In this document: positions 1-7,911 of the stretch, piece by piece | Position numbering within the stretch: the first letter of the stretch is position 1 | How the letters are laid out: each line of letters starts with the position of its first letter | Assembly (NCBI GenBank): GCA_947474595.1 | Contig: CANJIV010000005.1 | Location: 1 to 64,000 of the forward strand | Length of the DNA: 64,000 bases | Source of the DNA: Solirubrobacterales bacterium | GTDB taxonomy: Bacteria > Actinomycetota > Thermoleophilia > Solirubrobacterales > Solirubrobacteraceae | Direction of reading: 5' to 3' | Notes under the pieces: model-generated | What the model was told of the DNA's origin: nothing | Database searches by the model: none | Seen by the model: only the letters and a program-made list of their open reading frames with translations | Translations under genes and position numbers: made by a program

Positions 1-63
1 ATACCCGACCCGCTCGACACGTGCGCCGGGTTAGCGCGCCCGGCCTGCCGTCCCGATCTCTGC

Positions 64-83
64 TGTTGCCACTTTGTTGCCAC
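64..83. repeat. Two direct copies of TGTTGCCAC next to a tRNA 3' end
   Basis: TGTTGCCAC occurs at 64-72 and again at 75-83, an 11-base period. The stretch lies about 60 bases beyond the 3' end of the minus-strand tRNA at 143-216. Positions 1-142 show no convincing gene. A repeat beside a tRNA end could mark an attachment region, but no integrase is visible, so this is only noted. Confidence 0.3.
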
Positions 84-142
84 CCCCGCATCTGAGCGCG
101 ACGGGCGAGCTCTCGATCGCTTGATTCTCAGTCTTTACGGTA

Positions 143-216
143 TGCCGGAGGAGGGACTCGAACCCCCGACACGCGGATTATGATTCCGCTGCTCTAACCA
201 GCTGAGCTACTCCGGC
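143..216 (-). tRNA. tRNA-Met (anticodon CAU), probable elongator
   Basis: Read on the minus strand, the acceptor stem GCCGGAG pairs with CTCCGGC. The D arm begins TAGCTCAGCTGG, the anticodon stem GCGGA/TCCGC encloses loop ATCATAA (anticodon CAT), and the T loop is TTCGAGT. The discriminator is A at 143 and CCA is not encoded. CAU can be elongator Met or lysidine-modified Ile2. The acceptor stem here has G4-G5 rather than the C4-C5 found in the other CAU tRNA at 62006-62079, so Met is preferred. An initiator is unlikely because the first base pair G1-C72 is intact. Confidence 0.85.
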
Positions 217-298
217 GCCAAGCGATCGTAGCGAACGACCAGAGTAGGGCACGCCTTGGTTGTAGGTAATTACCCTTTCGACGGCATTCGGCAGTAGC

Positions 299-1510
299 GT
301 GTCGGCGATCATGCTCGACAGCCACGCCCAACAGCTCCGGCTTCGCAGCGGTGCATTCTTCTCGAGTTTTGACCGATTCACCATCCCGCCGCTGTTAGTT
401 CCCATCCACCAGGCTTTCGATGTTCCTTTAGGAACAGCTGCGCTTGTCGCAAGCTTCTACTTCGTCGCCTACGGGGTCAGTCAACCGTTTTGGGGAGCAC
501 TGGCTGATCGCTTCGGGCGTGTCCCCGTTATTCGGGCTTCAATTGTTGCCGGAGGCATCTGTTGCGTGATCGCCGCGCTAGCGCCTACTTTCTTGATTCT
601 GCTACTGGCACGAACCTTCGGCGGCATCTGCTGTGCGGCCTTGGTGCCAACCGTCGTGACCTACGTAGGCGACACCGTGCCTGTACAAAAGCGCCAACAC
701 GCGCTCACTCTTACGATCGCCTCGTCTTCGGCTGGTGCAGCGATTGGCACACTAAGCGCTGGAGTATGCGTCCAGCTGTTGAACTGGCGCCTAGCCTTCG
801 CTGTTTCGGCCGTGCTGGCGATCATCGTCTCGATCTATGTCGCCAATCTTCCCGAACCTCACCGCATACGCTCAGAGCATTCATTTCTGCGCCAAGCAGC
901 CACTGCGGTGCGTCGGCCATGGGTATTGGTGGTGCTCGGGATCGCCCTGGTGGAAGGGGTGATCATCCTCGGATCGCTGACATTTATCTCAGCCTCACTA
1001 CAGGACCAAGGAGTCAGTGCCGCGATTGCCGGCAGTGCCGCCGCTGGCTTTGGAATCGCCAATGTCTGCTGCGTTCCAGTCGTCATCCGAGCGATTAAGC
1101 GCTTTGCGTCACCATGGTTGATAACCGCTGGTGGTGTGCTGGCTGCCGCAGGATTGCTCGCCGCAGCGGTCGACCCGCTAGTAATCACCGCCTTAGCTGC
1201 GGCGATGGCTCTTGGTGCAGGATTCGGGTTCTTCCATCCCGTGATGCAGCTCTGGGCTACGCAGGTCTACCCAGAGGCACGGGCGGTGACCGTCGCATCA
1301 TTCGCTGGGGCCCTCTTTATCGGCGGTGCGATCGCCAGCGCCGGCGCAGCGCCGTTGGCCGATGCCCGAGAGTTCGGCACCATTTTCATTGCGGCTGCGG
1401 CCTGCGCTATAGCGCTAGCGACTGGCGGAGCCTGGCTGCGCGCACGGTACCTGCGTAGCGTTCATCCCTTAACCCCACTCGCCGGGGAAGAAGTTGCCGC
1501 GCCACTGTGA
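299..1510 (+). CDS. MFS transporter
   Basis: Major facilitator superfamily inner-membrane transporter of 403 residues, the usual length for a 12-helix MFS drug/metabolite exporter. The family motif A is clear near residue 65 as GALADRFGR, in the loop after helix 2. Successive hydrophobic segments run through the whole protein, with a polar centre near residues 190-205. Substrate cannot be told; the nearest look is to Bcr/CflA-like or arabinose-efflux-like exporters. The chosen start is GTG at 299; an in-frame ATG at 311 would give a protein four residues shorter. It is transcribed away from the tRNA and convergently with the HPP gene. Confidence 0.85.
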   Translation: MSAIMLDSHAQQLRLRSGAFFSSFDRFTIPPLLVPIHQAFDVPLGTAALVASFYFVAYGVSQPFWGALADRFGRVPVIRASIVAGGICCVIAALAPTFLILLLARTFGGICCAALVPTVVTYVGDTVPVQKRQHALTLTIASSSAGAAIGTLSAGVCVQLLNWRLAFAVSAVLAIIVSIYVANLPEPHRIRSEHSFLRQAATAVRRPWVLVVLGIALVEGVIILGSLTFISASLQDQGVSAAIAGSAAAGFGIANVCCVPVVIRAIKRFASPWLITAGGVLAAAGLLAAAVDPLVITALAAAMALGAGFGFFHPVMQLWATQVYPEARAVTVASFAGALFIGGAIASAGAAPLADAREFGTIFIAAAACAIALATGGAWLRARYLRSVHPLTPLAGEEVAAPL

Positions 1511-1543
1511 GTCGCGGCCATGGTCGCCACCTCTTTGGGCTGG

Positions 1544-2125
1544 CTAACCAGCTTCTTGGTCGGCTGGTGCGCGCGTCCAGAGTGGTTGGTAGCGCCCTGT
1601 TGCCCGGTTGATAATTAGCCCCAAGGCAGTCGAGATCAGAACAGCAGCAGCAATCGCCACCCAATCGTTCCACGAATCCAACGTCCCCAGAGCGATCAAC
1701 ATCACCGTCGCCAGTGCGGGAACGTGCAAAAGCCGCAGCGTGGTCAATGCGGCTACGCAGACGACCATCGCAACCAGTAGCGCTGCCAGACGGGTCCACG
1801 AGATGGCTTCGAAGGAGCCGTGTACGTCGACTAGGCCGAAGATGACAAGCGCCCCGATGCCAGACAAGATGGCAACAAAGTGGGCGCCCACTACGTTGCG
1901 TGGGTAGGCCTCCTTCGAGAGGGGGAAGGCGAAGATGATAAATAGCGTGGCTCCAAGCGGGGGCAAGACGAGGCCCTCGTGGGTCAATACTGAAGCCACC
2001 CCAAGTACGGCCGTTGCGAAGGTCACCGTGATGACTATGTAGGTCTTACTCGACCGGTACGGCAGTGAAATGTCTGAGATGTAGGTGCGCGGGATCGACT
2101 TCACCGAAGTGAGGGTATAGACCAT
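1544..2125 (-). CDS. HPP family integral membrane protein
   Basis: A 193-residue membrane protein with about five hydrophobic segments. The stretch around residues 53-80 carries the HPP-family signature: PPLGAT, then FAFP, then YPRNVVGAH, followed by a glycine-rich segment. HPP proteins are membrane proteins; a plant and cyanobacterial member has been linked to nitrite transport, but most have no known role, and no substrate can be inferred here. The N-terminal 25 residues are polar and may be an over-extension of the start. It is convergent with the MFS gene (33-base gap) and divergent from the next gene. Confidence 0.75.
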   Translation of the reverse strand: MVYTLTSVKSIPRTYISDISLPYRSSKTYIVITVTFATAVLGVASVLTHEGLVLPPLGATLFIIFAFPLSKEAYPRNVVGAHFVAILSGIGALVIFGLVDVHGSFEAISWTRLAALLVAMVVCVAALTTLRLLHVPALATVMLIALGTLDSWNDWVAIAAAVLISTALGLIINRATGRYQPLWTRAPADQEAG

Positions 2126-2229
2126 CCACCACTGGTGCTTAGATTCTCTGTGGGCTCAACCATGTATGAGGCCAACGAGTGGCGCCAAAATGGCTGTCGC
2201 CGTAATTAAAGAACCCAGGAGCCATAAAG

Positions 2230-2925
2230 ATGAGTAGCGCACGCAGCCAAGCTGCCCCGATCAACATGATGGGAGTCCTCGCCGACGGCCTTGATGTCTA
2301 CAAGCGAGCTTTCACCACCATTTGGGCGGTCACGCTGATCTTTGTCGTCCCGGTCGGAGTGATCGGTTATTTCAGTACGAACTCGGTCATCCTCCGGGTC
2401 ATTTACGCCGTGGCTTCGATCATCATCTACCTCTACATAACTGGCTTCTTGATCAAGATCGTGCAAGAAGTTCGGCTCGTTGGGCAGGCGCCGATTGCTT
2501 CGATTGGGACGCTCCTGTCAGCGATCACACCGCGGCTATGGCCCCTCTTCTTGCTCGGCATTGTGGTTTCGCTAGGCGTCTATATCGGCTTGATTTTCCT
2601 CGTAATACCGGGGGTGATTCTCCTAATCATCTGGAGCGTAGCCGTGCAGGCGCTGATAATCGAGAAGTGTGGCGTATGGTCAGCGATAAACCGAAGCGTC
2701 GCCTTAACCAGAGGTAACCGACTAAGGATTCTTTGGCTGGCCGTAATTCTGCTGTTGATCTATCTCGTGCTGGTTCTTATCTGTGGAATGCTTGCATCGG
2801 TCGCCTCGATAGTTGGCCTAATTGCCTTCATCTTGCTTGGCGTACTGCTCTATCCCTATGCAGCAGTCATCACCACGGTCCTTTACTACGACCTGCTTGA
2901 GGCACACGGCGAAGCTGGCAGATAG
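2230..2925 (+). CDS. Membrane protein, GPDPase-membrane-domain/YciC-like
   Basis: A 231-residue protein with about six transmembrane segments. The central part follows the pattern of the membrane domain attached to some glycerophosphodiesterases and of YciC-like proteins: a hydrophobic VIPGVIL segment, then ALIIEKCGVWSAINRSVALT, meaning an acidic residue followed by an amphipathic stretch and an Arg-Ser-x-x-Leu-Thr segment before the next helix. There is no catalytic domain, so no enzyme activity is proposed. A good ribosome site AGGAG lies 8 bases before the ATG. The next gene, ftcD, begins with no gap. Confidence 0.6.
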   Translation: MSSARSQAAPINMMGVLADGLDVYKRAFTTIWAVTLIFVVPVGVIGYFSTNSVILRVIYAVASIIIYLYITGFLIKIVQEVRLVGQAPIASIGTLLSAITPRLWPLFLLGIVVSLGVYIGLIFLVIPGVILLIIWSVAVQALIIEKCGVWSAINRSVALTRGNRLRILWLAVILLLIYLVLVLICGMLASVASIVGLIAFILLGVLLYPYAAVITTVLYYDLLEAHGEAGR

Positions 2926-3810
2926 GTGTCGCAAGTGACGCTGATCTCAGTTCCCAATATCTCTGAAGGAAGAGATCTTGGCGCTGTGTCAGCCGTTGGG
3001 GCTGGTTTTGAGGAGGGCGGAGTTCGACTGCTCGATACACACTCTGACCCCGACCACAATCGCAGCGTATTTACGCTTGCTGGTGAGCCAGGAGATCTGG
3101 CCCAAGCGGTGTTAGCCGGGGTGCGCATCGCGCTCACGAGCTTAGACCTCGCCGAGAGCGATGGGGTCCACCCGCACGTGGGCGTCGTCGATGTGATCCC
3201 AGTTATCTATCTTGACCAGAGCCAACGTGGAAGCGCCTGTGTCGAGGCGCTCGTGATCGCCGACAGCGTTGGCCGCGAAGGTCTGCCAGTTTTTCTCTAC
3301 GGAGAGCTGGCCGGCGGTCGCACAAGAGCCGAGCTTCGCCGAGGTGGAGCGCCCGAACTCGCTAGGCGGGTCTCGGCTGGGGACATCTATCCAGATTTTG
3401 GCCCGCAGTCAGTAGGCCTCCACCAAGGAGCCGTCCTTGTCGCGGCGCGGCCGCCGCTACTAGCCTTCAATCTTCAACTAGAGCCCCCAGCGACCCTAGA
3501 ACAGGCCCGCGAGATAGCAGCGGCGATACGGGAATCAGGGTCCGAGGGACTTCCAGGGGTGCGTGCCTTGGGCTTAACGTTAGAGCGAGCCGGAGTCATT
3601 CAGGTCTCCACAAACATTGAGAATCATCACTTGGTCTCTCTAGCAATGGTGATCGCCGCGGTGCGATCACATGCCCAAGTAAGAACCGTCGAAATTGTCG
3701 GATTAGTCCCCGCTCAAGCTCTAGAGGATTTTCCCTCAGACATTGTGATTGCCAACTTTGACCCCAACCGCAGGACGCTCGAAGAAGTACTTAAGGCCCC
3801 GACACTCTAG
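2926..3810 (+). CDS. ftcD: Glutamate formimidoyltransferase
   Basis: Cytosolic enzyme that moves the formimino group of N-formimino-L-glutamate to tetrahydrofolate, linking histidine breakdown to one-carbon metabolism. The 294-residue protein contains both halves of the formiminotransferase domain and no cyclodeaminase domain. The start has the family's VPNISEGRD motif, followed by DHNRSVFTLAG and then HPHVGVVDVIP, which carries the histidine of the active-site region. Start GTG at 2926 follows directly on the upstream stop codon. No other histidine-degradation gene is in the window, so the pathway context is inferred only from the family. Confidence 0.88.
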   Translation: MSQVTLISVPNISEGRDLGAVSAVGAGFEEGGVRLLDTHSDPDHNRSVFTLAGEPGDLAQAVLAGVRIALTSLDLAESDGVHPHVGVVDVIPVIYLDQSQRGSACVEALVIADSVGREGLPVFLYGELAGGRTRAELRRGGAPELARRVSAGDIYPDFGPQSVGLHQGAVLVAARPPLLAFNLQLEPPATLEQAREIAAAIRESGSEGLPGVRALGLTLERAGVIQVSTNIENHHLVSLAMVIAAVRSHAQVRTVEIVGLVPAQALEDFPSDIVIANFDPNRRTLEEVLKAPTL

Positions 3811-3821
3811 GATCACAGGCC

Positions 3822-4211
3822 ATGGCCCCGACAAAGCGCAAGCGTCGTTCCAAGCACCGCGGCAACGCGGCAGGCTTAGTAGAGACACGTGGCCGCACAG
3901 GCCGCAAGCCGGAACCGAGCGAGAAAAAGAAGTCAACCACGGCTGACCGACGCGAAGTACGCCAGGCTAAGCCGCCAACATGGCGTAGCGCAGCAACTCG
4001 TGCGCTGTTTGCGACCGTCATCTTCTTTGCAATCATCCTCTTGGCTTTCGGCCAGAAGCTTGGTCCCGCAATCGCACTCGCAGGGTTGATGCTGGTGATC
4101 TACATACCGCTTGGCTACTTCACCGACCTTGCGCTTCACCGCCGCTTTAAGCGCAAGCAGGCCGTCGCCGCCAATAAGCCCAGCAAGCCCTCCGGCCCGC
4201 CAGCGGACTGA
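3822..4211 (+). CDS. Small basic membrane protein of unknown function
   Basis: A 129-residue protein. The first 60 residues are very rich in Lys and Arg and should be disordered and cytoplasmic. Two hydrophobic helices follow at about residues 65-85 and 88-110, then a short basic tail. I do not recognise the family, although small two-helix proteins of this form are common in actinobacteria. It lies 11 bases after ftcD and 13 bases before the MBL hydrolase, all on the same strand, so it is probably co-transcribed. Coding character is supported by the clean operon fit and sensible hydrophobic blocks. Confidence 0.65.
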   Translation: MAPTKRKRRSKHRGNAAGLVETRGRTGRKPEPSEKKKSTTADRREVRQAKPPTWRSAATRALFATVIFFAIILLAFGQKLGPAIALAGLMLVIYIPLGYFTDLALHRRFKRKQAVAANKPSKPSGPPAD

Positions 4212-4224
4212 AGGCGGCACGAAG

Positions 4225-4869
4225 ATGGACGTTCGGATGTTCACAGTGGGGCAAGTACAAGAGAACTGCTTCATCTTTAGCCATGACGGTGACCCTAGGG
4301 CACTCGTTATAGATCCCGGTGAAGAGGCTCCCCGCCTGCTGGCTGCGATTGATGAGCTCGGGCTCACGGTCGAGGCGATTCTTCTTACCCATACCCACTT
4401 CGACCACATCGGAGCAGTTGCTCCGGTAGCGCACGCGACGGGCGCCGAGGTCTACTGCCCAGCCCTTGAGGTCGCAGTTCTGGCCGACATCATGGCCTAC
4501 GTTCCATGGGATGGCTTTGGGCCATATGAAAGCTACGAGGCCGACCACACGGTTTCTGGCGGCGAGCGGCTCAGCCTCGCCGGATTTGAGATAGACGTGA
4601 TCTTCACACCCGGCCACAGCGTGGGCCACGTGGCTTATTCGATCGCCGATCAAAACGCCCTGTTCTCCGGCGACGTGCTGTTTGAGGGTTCGGTTGGAAG
4701 GACAGATCTACCCGGCGGAAGCTGGGAGATCCTCTCTGCATCGATTGCCACGCTCCTTGACACCCTTCCAGATGAAACCGTCGTGCACCCTGGGCACATG
4801 GGGATCACGACTCTTGGCAAAGAGCGTGCGACCAACCCGTTCCTGCTCGACATCGTCTCAGCGCGGTGA
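4225..4869 (+). CDS. Metallo-beta-lactamase-fold hydrolase (glyoxalase II-like)
   Basis: A 214-residue MBL-fold hydrolase. The zinc motif THTHFDH is near residue 57, FTPGHSVGH near 129 and the FSGDVLF segment near 150. The last ligand is within VVHPGHM near 188, and GRTDLPGGS is typical of the glyoxalase II-like YcbL group. It probably hydrolyses a thioester such as a hydroxyacyl-thiol; the substrate is not determined. The open frame extends further upstream, but the ATG at 4225 fits the usual N-terminus and falls just after the previous stop. Its stop overlaps the hisS start by four bases (GTGA). Confidence 0.82.
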   Translation: MDVRMFTVGQVQENCFIFSHDGDPRALVIDPGEEAPRLLAAIDELGLTVEAILLTHTHFDHIGAVAPVAHATGAEVYCPALEVAVLADIMAYVPWDGFGPYESYEADHTVSGGERLSLAGFEIDVIFTPGHSVGHVAYSIADQNALFSGDVLFEGSVGRTDLPGGSWEILSASIATLLDTLPDETVVHPGHMGITTLGKERATNPFLLDIVSAR

Positions 4870-6110
4870 GCGGTCGCATCCAAGCCCCGCGCGGAACCTT
4901 TGACGTTCTGCCAGCCCAAGCGTCAGAACGGGCCGAGGTAGAGGCCGTCGCGCGCCGAGTTCTCGAGCGGGCTGGATATGGACGCATAGAGACACCAACC
5001 TTTGAGGCCACCGAGCTTTTTTCTCGCGGGGTGGGGGAGTCCACTGATGTTGTCCAGAAGGAGATGTACAGCTTTCACGACGGCGGCTTTACCCTGCGCC
5101 CAGAGGGGACAGCGCCAGTCTGTCGGGCATATGTCGAGCACGGCATGCACAAGCTGCCCCAACCGGTGCGCCTCTGGTACCTGTCGACTTTTTTCAGGCA
5201 CGAAGCGCCACAAGCTGGGCGGTTTCGCCAGTTCTGGCAGGTCGGAGCAGAGGCGTTGGGATCCGACGATCCGGCGATCGACGCCGAGTCGATCCTGCTA
5301 CTCGCAGAGCTTTTAGAAGAGATAGGTGCCCGTGGCCTGCGCCTTCGACTCGCGAGCCTCGGGACGCCAGAGACCCGCCTCTCCTATCGCGCAGAGCTAG
5401 CGGCCTATCTGCGCTCGCACGAAGAGCAGCTATCTCCTGAAGTGCGGGCCAGAATTGCGCTAAACCCGCTGCGAGCATTCGATAGCGACGATCCCGGAAC
5501 ACAGGCCGTTATGGCCAACGCGCCCTTGCTAATCGACAGGCTCACTGCCTCCGATGCTGAGCACTTTCAAGAAGTTCGCGATCTCCTTGACGACTGCGAT
5601 CTTGTCTACGACGTCGATCCCACACTGGTCCGCGGCCTTGACTACTACTCGCGCACGGTCTTTGAGTTCACCAGCAGTGAGCTGGGCGCTCAGTCTGGAG
5701 TTGGCGGGGGCGGACGCTACGACGGCCTCGTGGAGATGATTGGCGGGCCGCCGACCCCTGGATGTGGATGGGCGGCGGGCGTCGAACGAATTCTTCTTGC
5801 TTCAGATCATCCCGCAGTCGCTCCGCCACCAGTTGACCTCTTTGTTGCCTATAGCGACACCAAATATCGCCGTCCTGCCTTCTCTATTGCCGCTGAAGCA
5901 AGGCGAGCGCGCCTAGCTGCTCAGGTTGAGCTAGCCGGGCGGTCTCTCAAAGGGCAGCTCAAACAGGCTGATCGCATCGGGGCACGCTTCGTAGCAATTG
6001 TCAGCGAAGACGGAACGCTGCTCAAAGATATGGAAAGCGGCGAACAAACTCTGGTGCAAGGCTCCGTCGTTGCCATGGTCCTACGCGGCCGAGGAGGAGC
6101 AGGGCTATGA
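4866..6110 (+). CDS. hisS: Histidine--tRNA ligase
   Basis: Class II aminoacyl-tRNA synthetase charging tRNA-His in the cytosol; 414 residues, a normal length. The N-terminal PRGTFDVLP motif opens the catalytic core. Motif 2 is seen as WYLSTFFRHEAPQAGRFRQF, the histidine-specific motif as LVRGLDYYSRTVFEF, and motif 3 as GCGWAAGVERIL. A C-terminal anticodon-binding domain (about residues 325-410) includes GRSLKGQLKQADRIGARF. Start GTG overlaps the stop of the MBL gene and the stop overlaps the aspS start (ATGA), so the three genes are translationally coupled. Confidence 0.95.
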   Translation: MSGRIQAPRGTFDVLPAQASERAEVEAVARRVLERAGYGRIETPTFEATELFSRGVGESTDVVQKEMYSFHDGGFTLRPEGTAPVCRAYVEHGMHKLPQPVRLWYLSTFFRHEAPQAGRFRQFWQVGAEALGSDDPAIDAESILLLAELLEEIGARGLRLRLASLGTPETRLSYRAELAAYLRSHEEQLSPEVRARIALNPLRAFDSDDPGTQAVMANAPLLIDRLTASDAEHFQEVRDLLDDCDLVYDVDPTLVRGLDYYSRTVFEFTSSELGAQSGVGGGGRYDGLVEMIGGPPTPGCGWAAGVERILLASDHPAVAPPPVDLFVAYSDTKYRRPAFSIAAEARRARLAAQVELAGRSLKGQLKQADRIGARFVAIVSEDGTLLKDMESGEQTLVQGSVVAMVLRGRGGAGL

Positions 6111-7909
6111 GTCCTCCCCGAGCCAACGCCTATAGAGATAGATGGTGTGGCGCCGTCGACGCCTCCTGTGAGGGCGAGCAGGTGCGCGTCGCAGGCTGGG
6201 TTCACCGCCGCCGCGATCACGGCGGCCTTATCTTTATCGACCTGCGAGATAAGAGCGGCCTACTCCAACTTGTTTTTCATCCAGACCGCTTTGGAGAGGC
6301 ACATGAGCAGGCTCATTCATTGCGCTCAGAGGACGTCATCTCAGTAAGTGGTGAGGTAGCACGTCGTCTAAGCGAGAACATCAACCCAAATATTGCGACC
6401 GGCCAAATTGAGATCGTTGTTAGTGAGTGTCGCCAGCTGGCCGATGCGCAGACCCCGCCGTTTCAGGTTGACGACGACGGGCCAGTAGACGAGCTTCTAC
6501 GTCTACGCCACCGCGTAATTGACCTACGCCGCCAAGGGCTGCGCGATGCGCTGATCTTGCGCCACGAAGTTGTGCGCACAATGCGCGAAGAGCTCAATGC
6601 CCGCGGGTTCTTAGAGGTCGAGACACCAATCTTGACTCGCTCTACCCCTGAGGGCGCGCGGGATTTCCTTGTCGCATCGCGGCTAACCCCCGGAGCGTTT
6701 TACGCCTTGCCGCAGTCACCCCAACTCTTTAAGCAGCTGCTGGTGATGGGCGGGATCGAGCGTTACTTCCAAATTGCTCGCTGCTTCCGCGACGAAGACC
6801 TGCGAGCCGACCGCCAGCCCGAGTTCACTCAGCTCGACATCGAGTTGGCCTTCGTTGAAGAGGAGGATGTAATCGAGTTAACAGAGGCCGTGATGGCATC
6901 CGTCTTTGTTGCGGCAGAGGCCAAGGGCATCGCTTCGCCACCGTGGCCGAGGCTCAGCTACGACGAGGCGATCGCCCGATTCGGTAGCGACCGGCCCGAC
7001 ATGCGCTTTGGGCTTGAGATAGTTGACCTTGGGGCCGCTGTTGCTGGGAGTCAATTCCAAGTGTTTTCACGCGCTCTTGAAGGCGATGGCACCGTGCGAG
7101 CGATCAACGCCGGCCAACGCGAGCTGGCCCGTAAAGATCTCGACATCCTCACCGAACAAGCTCAACGCAACGGGGCTAAGGGTCTGGTCTGGGCTTTTGT
7201 GCAAGAAGACGGCTCCCTACGTTCGCCGATCGCCAAGTTTCTGTCCGATCAGATCGTTGAAGCGATTAAAGATGCGCTCGGCGCGGCTCCTGGAGATCTG
7301 CTCTTTGCCGTCGCCGATGCTCCGGAAGTAGCAGCTAGCGTGCTAGGCGAGCTTCGTCTTGAGCTTTCGCGTCGGTTTGAGCTCACCGCAGGTGCCCAAC
7401 ACCAGCTTCTGTGGGTCACAGATTTTCCGATGTTTGACTGGAATGAAGATGAAAAGCGATGGGATGCCCTACACCACCCGTTCACCTCACCCACTGGCTC
7501 ATTCGACGATCCAGCGAGGCTGCGCTCGCGTGCCTACGACCTCGTCTTTGATGGCACCGAGATCGGCGGCGGCTCTATCCGCATAAACCAGCGTGAGGTA
7601 CAAGCGCAAGTGTTGGAGTTACTGGGAATGGATGGGGACGAGGCACAGTCGCGGTTTGGCTTCCTTCTGGATGCTCTTCAGTACGGAGCTCCACCGCACG
7701 GCGGCATCGCTCTCGGGGTCGACCGCATAGTCGCTCTGCTGGCAGGGCGAGAGTCGATCCGCGATGTGATCGCCTTCCCGAAGACCGCTAGTGGTTCAGA
7801 CCCGTTAACAGGCGCCCCCGCGCCAGTCAGCCCGCGCCAGCTCAAAGAGCTTGGGCTCAAGACAGAGGCGCTTGCCACGCCGGCACCAAAGACAGATCAA
7901 CCTAGCTGA
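6107..7909 (+). CDS. aspS: Aspartate--tRNA ligase (possibly also Asn-charging)
   Basis: Class II synthetase of bacterial type, 600 residues. It has an N-terminal OB anticodon-binding domain (residues 15-110, with GWVHRRRDHGG), motif 2 FRDEDLRADRQPEFTQLD, a central GAD insertion domain (about 290-410), and motif 3 in the last 60 residues (GIALGVDRIVALLAG). The gate segment GGGSIRI precedes motif 3. Whether it discriminates Asp from Asn cannot be settled here; gatCAB and asnS are not in view. It is coupled to hisS by an ATGA overlap and ends two bases from the convergent FUSC gene. Confidence 0.95.
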   Translation: MSPPRANAYRDRWCGAVDASCEGEQVRVAGWVHRRRDHGGLIFIDLRDKSGLLQLVFHPDRFGEAHEQAHSLRSEDVISVSGEVARRLSENINPNIATGQIEIVVSECRQLADAQTPPFQVDDDGPVDELLRLRHRVIDLRRQGLRDALILRHEVVRTMREELNARGFLEVETPILTRSTPEGARDFLVASRLTPGAFYALPQSPQLFKQLLVMGGIERYFQIARCFRDEDLRADRQPEFTQLDIELAFVEEEDVIELTEAVMASVFVAAEAKGIASPPWPRLSYDEAIARFGSDRPDMRFGLEIVDLGAAVAGSQFQVFSRALEGDGTVRAINAGQRELARKDLDILTEQAQRNGAKGLVWAFVQEDGSLRSPIAKFLSDQIVEAIKDALGAAPGDLLFAVADAPEVAASVLGELRLELSRRFELTAGAQHQLLWVTDFPMFDWNEDEKRWDALHHPFTSPTGSFDDPARLRSRAYDLVFDGTEIGGGSIRINQREVQAQVLELLGMDGDEAQSRFGFLLDALQYGAPPHGGIALGVDRIVALLAGRESIRDVIAFPKTASGSDPLTGAPAPVSPRQLKELGLKTEALATPAPKTDQPS

Positions 7910-7911
7910 CC